Assembly (NCBI RefSeq): GCF_003609605.1 | Contig: NZ_MCHY01000007.1 | Span: 124,001 to 188,000, forward strand | Length of the DNA: 64,000 nt | Reading direction: 5' to 3' | Source of the DNA: Ammoniphilus oxalaticus | Lineage (GTDB): Bacteria; Bacillota; Bacilli; Aneurinibacillales; RAOX-1 | Shown: positions 62,859 to 64,000 of the stretch, in pieces | How positions within the stretch are numbered: position 1 is the stretch's first letter | Layout: every line of letters starts with the position of its first letter | Made by a program: the position numbers and the translations under genes | The notes under the pieces: model-generated | What the model was told of the DNA's origin: nothing | What the model saw: the letters and a program-made list of their open reading frames with translations, nothing else | The model's database searches: none

Positions 62859-62878
62859 TTCACTTGCATTTAACATGA

Positions 62879-62920
62879 AAAAAAGGCGGGATTAGCTTTG
62901 AAATCCTGCCTTTTCTTTTT
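62879..62920. terminator. Bidirectional terminator
   Basis: AAAAGGCGGGATT and AATCCTGCCTTTT arms, T7 on the plus strand. Confidence 0.8.
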
Positions 62921-63466
62921 TTAACTTTTTGTTTCCATTCCAAGGTTCCGATAAGGAGGTGGATACGTAAGCCAGCCCTTTTCCATTAGCAGCTGCTTAA
63001 GTGTAACTGAAAATCCGGCTTTCTGCACAATTGCCTTTACAAATAAGGTTGCTACATCTTGCCTGACGGCTTCGGTAAGTCCCCTACCACAAAAGTTAAT
63101 CGCCCAGACAAGGTTAAACATAACTAGATTTGCTACTTCTTCATCTGTCATTTTTCCACCAGCTGGAACGCTCATTTTTAATTGCGGTTTTTCCACTGGC
63201 TTTTTAGGCAGCTCTACCCCTTCGCTTAATAATAAATTTTCAATATCGATAATGATCGGTTTATGATACCCTTCGATCAGTTCAAGCATCTTCCTTCGTA
63301 ATTGGGGATTTTCAACTGTATTCAAAGCGACAAGTTCACTATTCATAAAGTTTTCAGTCGCGGTCAAAAATGTCCACAAATTCATGACTTCCCCGATGTG
63401 AAGGGGCATCTCATTTTCTAGCTTATTCCCTTTAAATAAATCAGTTACTAATTCAATGACGTTCAC
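62921..63466 (-). CDS. DUF3231 spore-coat-like protein
   Basis: 181-aa helical protein. HIGEVMNLWTFLTATENFMN and LEIIEGYHKPI-like helices (LELIEGYHKPIIIDIENLL) match the DUF3231 family, a ferritin-like/CotF-related fold of spore-formers. A conserved ‘EVANLVMFNLVWAINFCG’ segment carries the likely metal-facing helix. GTG 63466 follows AAAGGAGGG. Ends at a terminator. Confidence 0.8.
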   Translation of the reverse strand: MNVIELVTDLFKGNKLENEMPLHIGEVMNLWTFLTATENFMNSELVALNTVENPQLRRKMLELIEGYHKPIIIDIENLLLSEGVELPKKPVEKPQLKMSVPAGGKMTDEEVANLVMFNLVWAINFCGRGLTEAVRQDVATLFVKAIVQKAGFSVTLKQLLMEKGWLTYPPPYRNLGMETKS

Positions 63467-63529
63467 AACGATAACCCTCCTTTAAGGATATTATGTCCAA
63501 AGAATGGGGAGTAAACGCCCTTTTTAAAA

Positions 63530-63570
63530 AGAAAAAAGACCTCCAATCCGAATCGGATGGAAGTCTCTTT
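63530..63570 (-). terminator. Terminator after the YugP-like gene
   Basis: GACTTCCATCCGATT and AATCGGATGGAGGTC-like arms (one mismatch) followed by T6 on the minus strand. Confidence 0.72.
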
Positions 63571-63572
63571 TA

Positions 63573-64000
63573 TTAGTCGTCGCTGCGCGTAAACAGCCAA
63601 ATATATTCAAGTAAGTGCAACACAGAAATTAAGGCTGCGGCGACATACGTTAAGGCTGCGGCTCCAAGCACTTTATTCACGCCTCGCTCCTCATTGTTGC
63701 GGATAAAGCCCATTTGAATCATCATATCCTTGGCCCGACTGCTCGCGTTGAATTCAACAGGTAGCGTCACCAGTTGGAAAGCGACTGCGGCGCTGAACAA
63801 AATGATACCAAGCAGTAACAAGCCGGACAGTTTCATTAAGAAACCACCGATGACCAACCAGGGAGCGATCCCTGAGGAAAAGTTAACGACTGGAAACATG
63901 CGGTGCCTTGCCACTAACATCGGATAATTGACTTTATCCTGCACAGCATGCCCGACCTCATGACAAGCAACGCTTAGCGATGAAATCGAATCGCCCCCAT
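63573..64000 (-). CDS. YugP-like zinc metallopeptidase, 5' end outside the window
   Basis: C-terminal 142 or so residues of a membrane zinc peptidase (the YugP/DUF-type neutral zinc metallopeptidase family). The partial frame enters the window upstream of 63944 with SVACHEVGHAVQ, the HExxH zinc motif, followed by three membrane segments, a conserved VEFNASSRAK loop and the C-terminal ARALS-like VNKVLGAAALTYVAAAL. The start and N-terminal membrane helix are beyond position 64000. Role in membrane protein quality control is inferred from the family. Confidence 0.85.
   Translation of the reverse strand, partial: GGDSISSLSVACHEVGHAVQDKVNYPMLVARHRMFPVVNFSSGIAPWLVIGGFLMKLSGLLLLGIILFSAAVAFQLVTLPVEFNASSRAKDMMIQMGFIRNNEERGVNKVLGAAALTYVAAALISVLHLLEYIWLFTRSDD

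Noticed and set aside
1-64000. CRISPR arrays, insertion sequences, prophage or integrated elements
   Set aside because: No spaced direct repeats, transposase, integrase or phage genes were found.
1-64000. tRNA-Sec (selC) or other tRNA and rRNA genes
   Set aside because: No convincing cloverleaf or rRNA sequence was seen by eye; a covariance search would be more reliable.

Overview
The window is about 64 kb of a chromosome from a spore-forming, low-to-medium GC member of the Bacillales. The evidence is the spore genes (CwlJ, a PdaA-type deacetylase, a KinB-like kinase, a DUF3231 protein), the bacillithiol genes (BshB2, a YtxJ bacilliredoxin), a large Bacillus-type SRP RNA, strong AAGGAGG ribosome sites, a T-box on leuS and a BirA-like box at bioY. 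No prophage, insertion sequence, CRISPR array, rRNA or tRNA gene was seen.

The main observation is three genes that contain an in-frame TGA exactly where the family has its functional cysteine. They are a CcdA-like membrane protein (TGA at 5847-5849), a CadA/ZntA-type metal P-ATPase (13502-13500, minus strand, first Cys of the metal-binding CxxC) and a FrnE/DsbA-family oxidoreductase (49384-49382, minus strand, first Cys of the CPFC active site). In each, reading continues in a conserved frame on both sides, a good ribosome site precedes the upstream start, and a stem-loop follows the TGA with its loop 16 or 22 nt downstream, as in bacterial SECIS elements. I read them as selenocysteine (Sec, U) proteins. 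No Sec-decoding gene (selA, selB, selC, selD) was seen here, so the claim needs the rest of the genome.

Layout. 62-5498: lactate permease, a small ATPase, two lipoproteins and an esterase. 5787-9087: the Sec CcdA-like protein with a TusA-like protein, a DsrE-like protein, a TusA-OsmC fusion and a core MetE-like methionine synthase, a compact operon that looks like a sulfur (or selenium) relay ending at methionine. 9148-11187: a HAD protein, small proteins, a universal stress protein and a bacilliredoxin. 11427-13940: the Sec P-ATPase with its ArsR regulator and operator. 14146-23127: aspartokinase, Mug, TatD, DUF393 protein, CwlJ, glycosyltransferase, PdaA, CoaA, a haem-oxygenase-fold protein and CysE. 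23464-35041: ThrE halves, an orphan binding protein, a BASS transporter, DUF2157/GDYXXLXY, MFS, NlpC/P60 and BioY. 35153-48614: an LLM flavoprotein, an FtsA-like protein, a KinB-like kinase, an azoreductase, a VanRS-like pair and a formate dehydrogenase-like cluster. 48689-55994: the Sec FrnE, ThiM, a cysteine desulfurase, BshB2, SRP RNA and a ResDE-like pair. 56232-64000: hemEH, leuS with its T-box, and the 3' part of a YugP-like metalloprotease that runs off the window.

Functionally the window is rich in thiol and sulfur chemistry: CysE makes O-acetylserine, the desulfurase releases S (or Se), BshB2 and YtxJ make and use bacillithiol, and the TusA/DsrE/OsmC/MetE operon handles sulfane sulfur and methionine. 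The three Sec candidates sit in the same thiol and soft-metal theme. Reported starts are the ones best supported by ribosome sites and family alignment.
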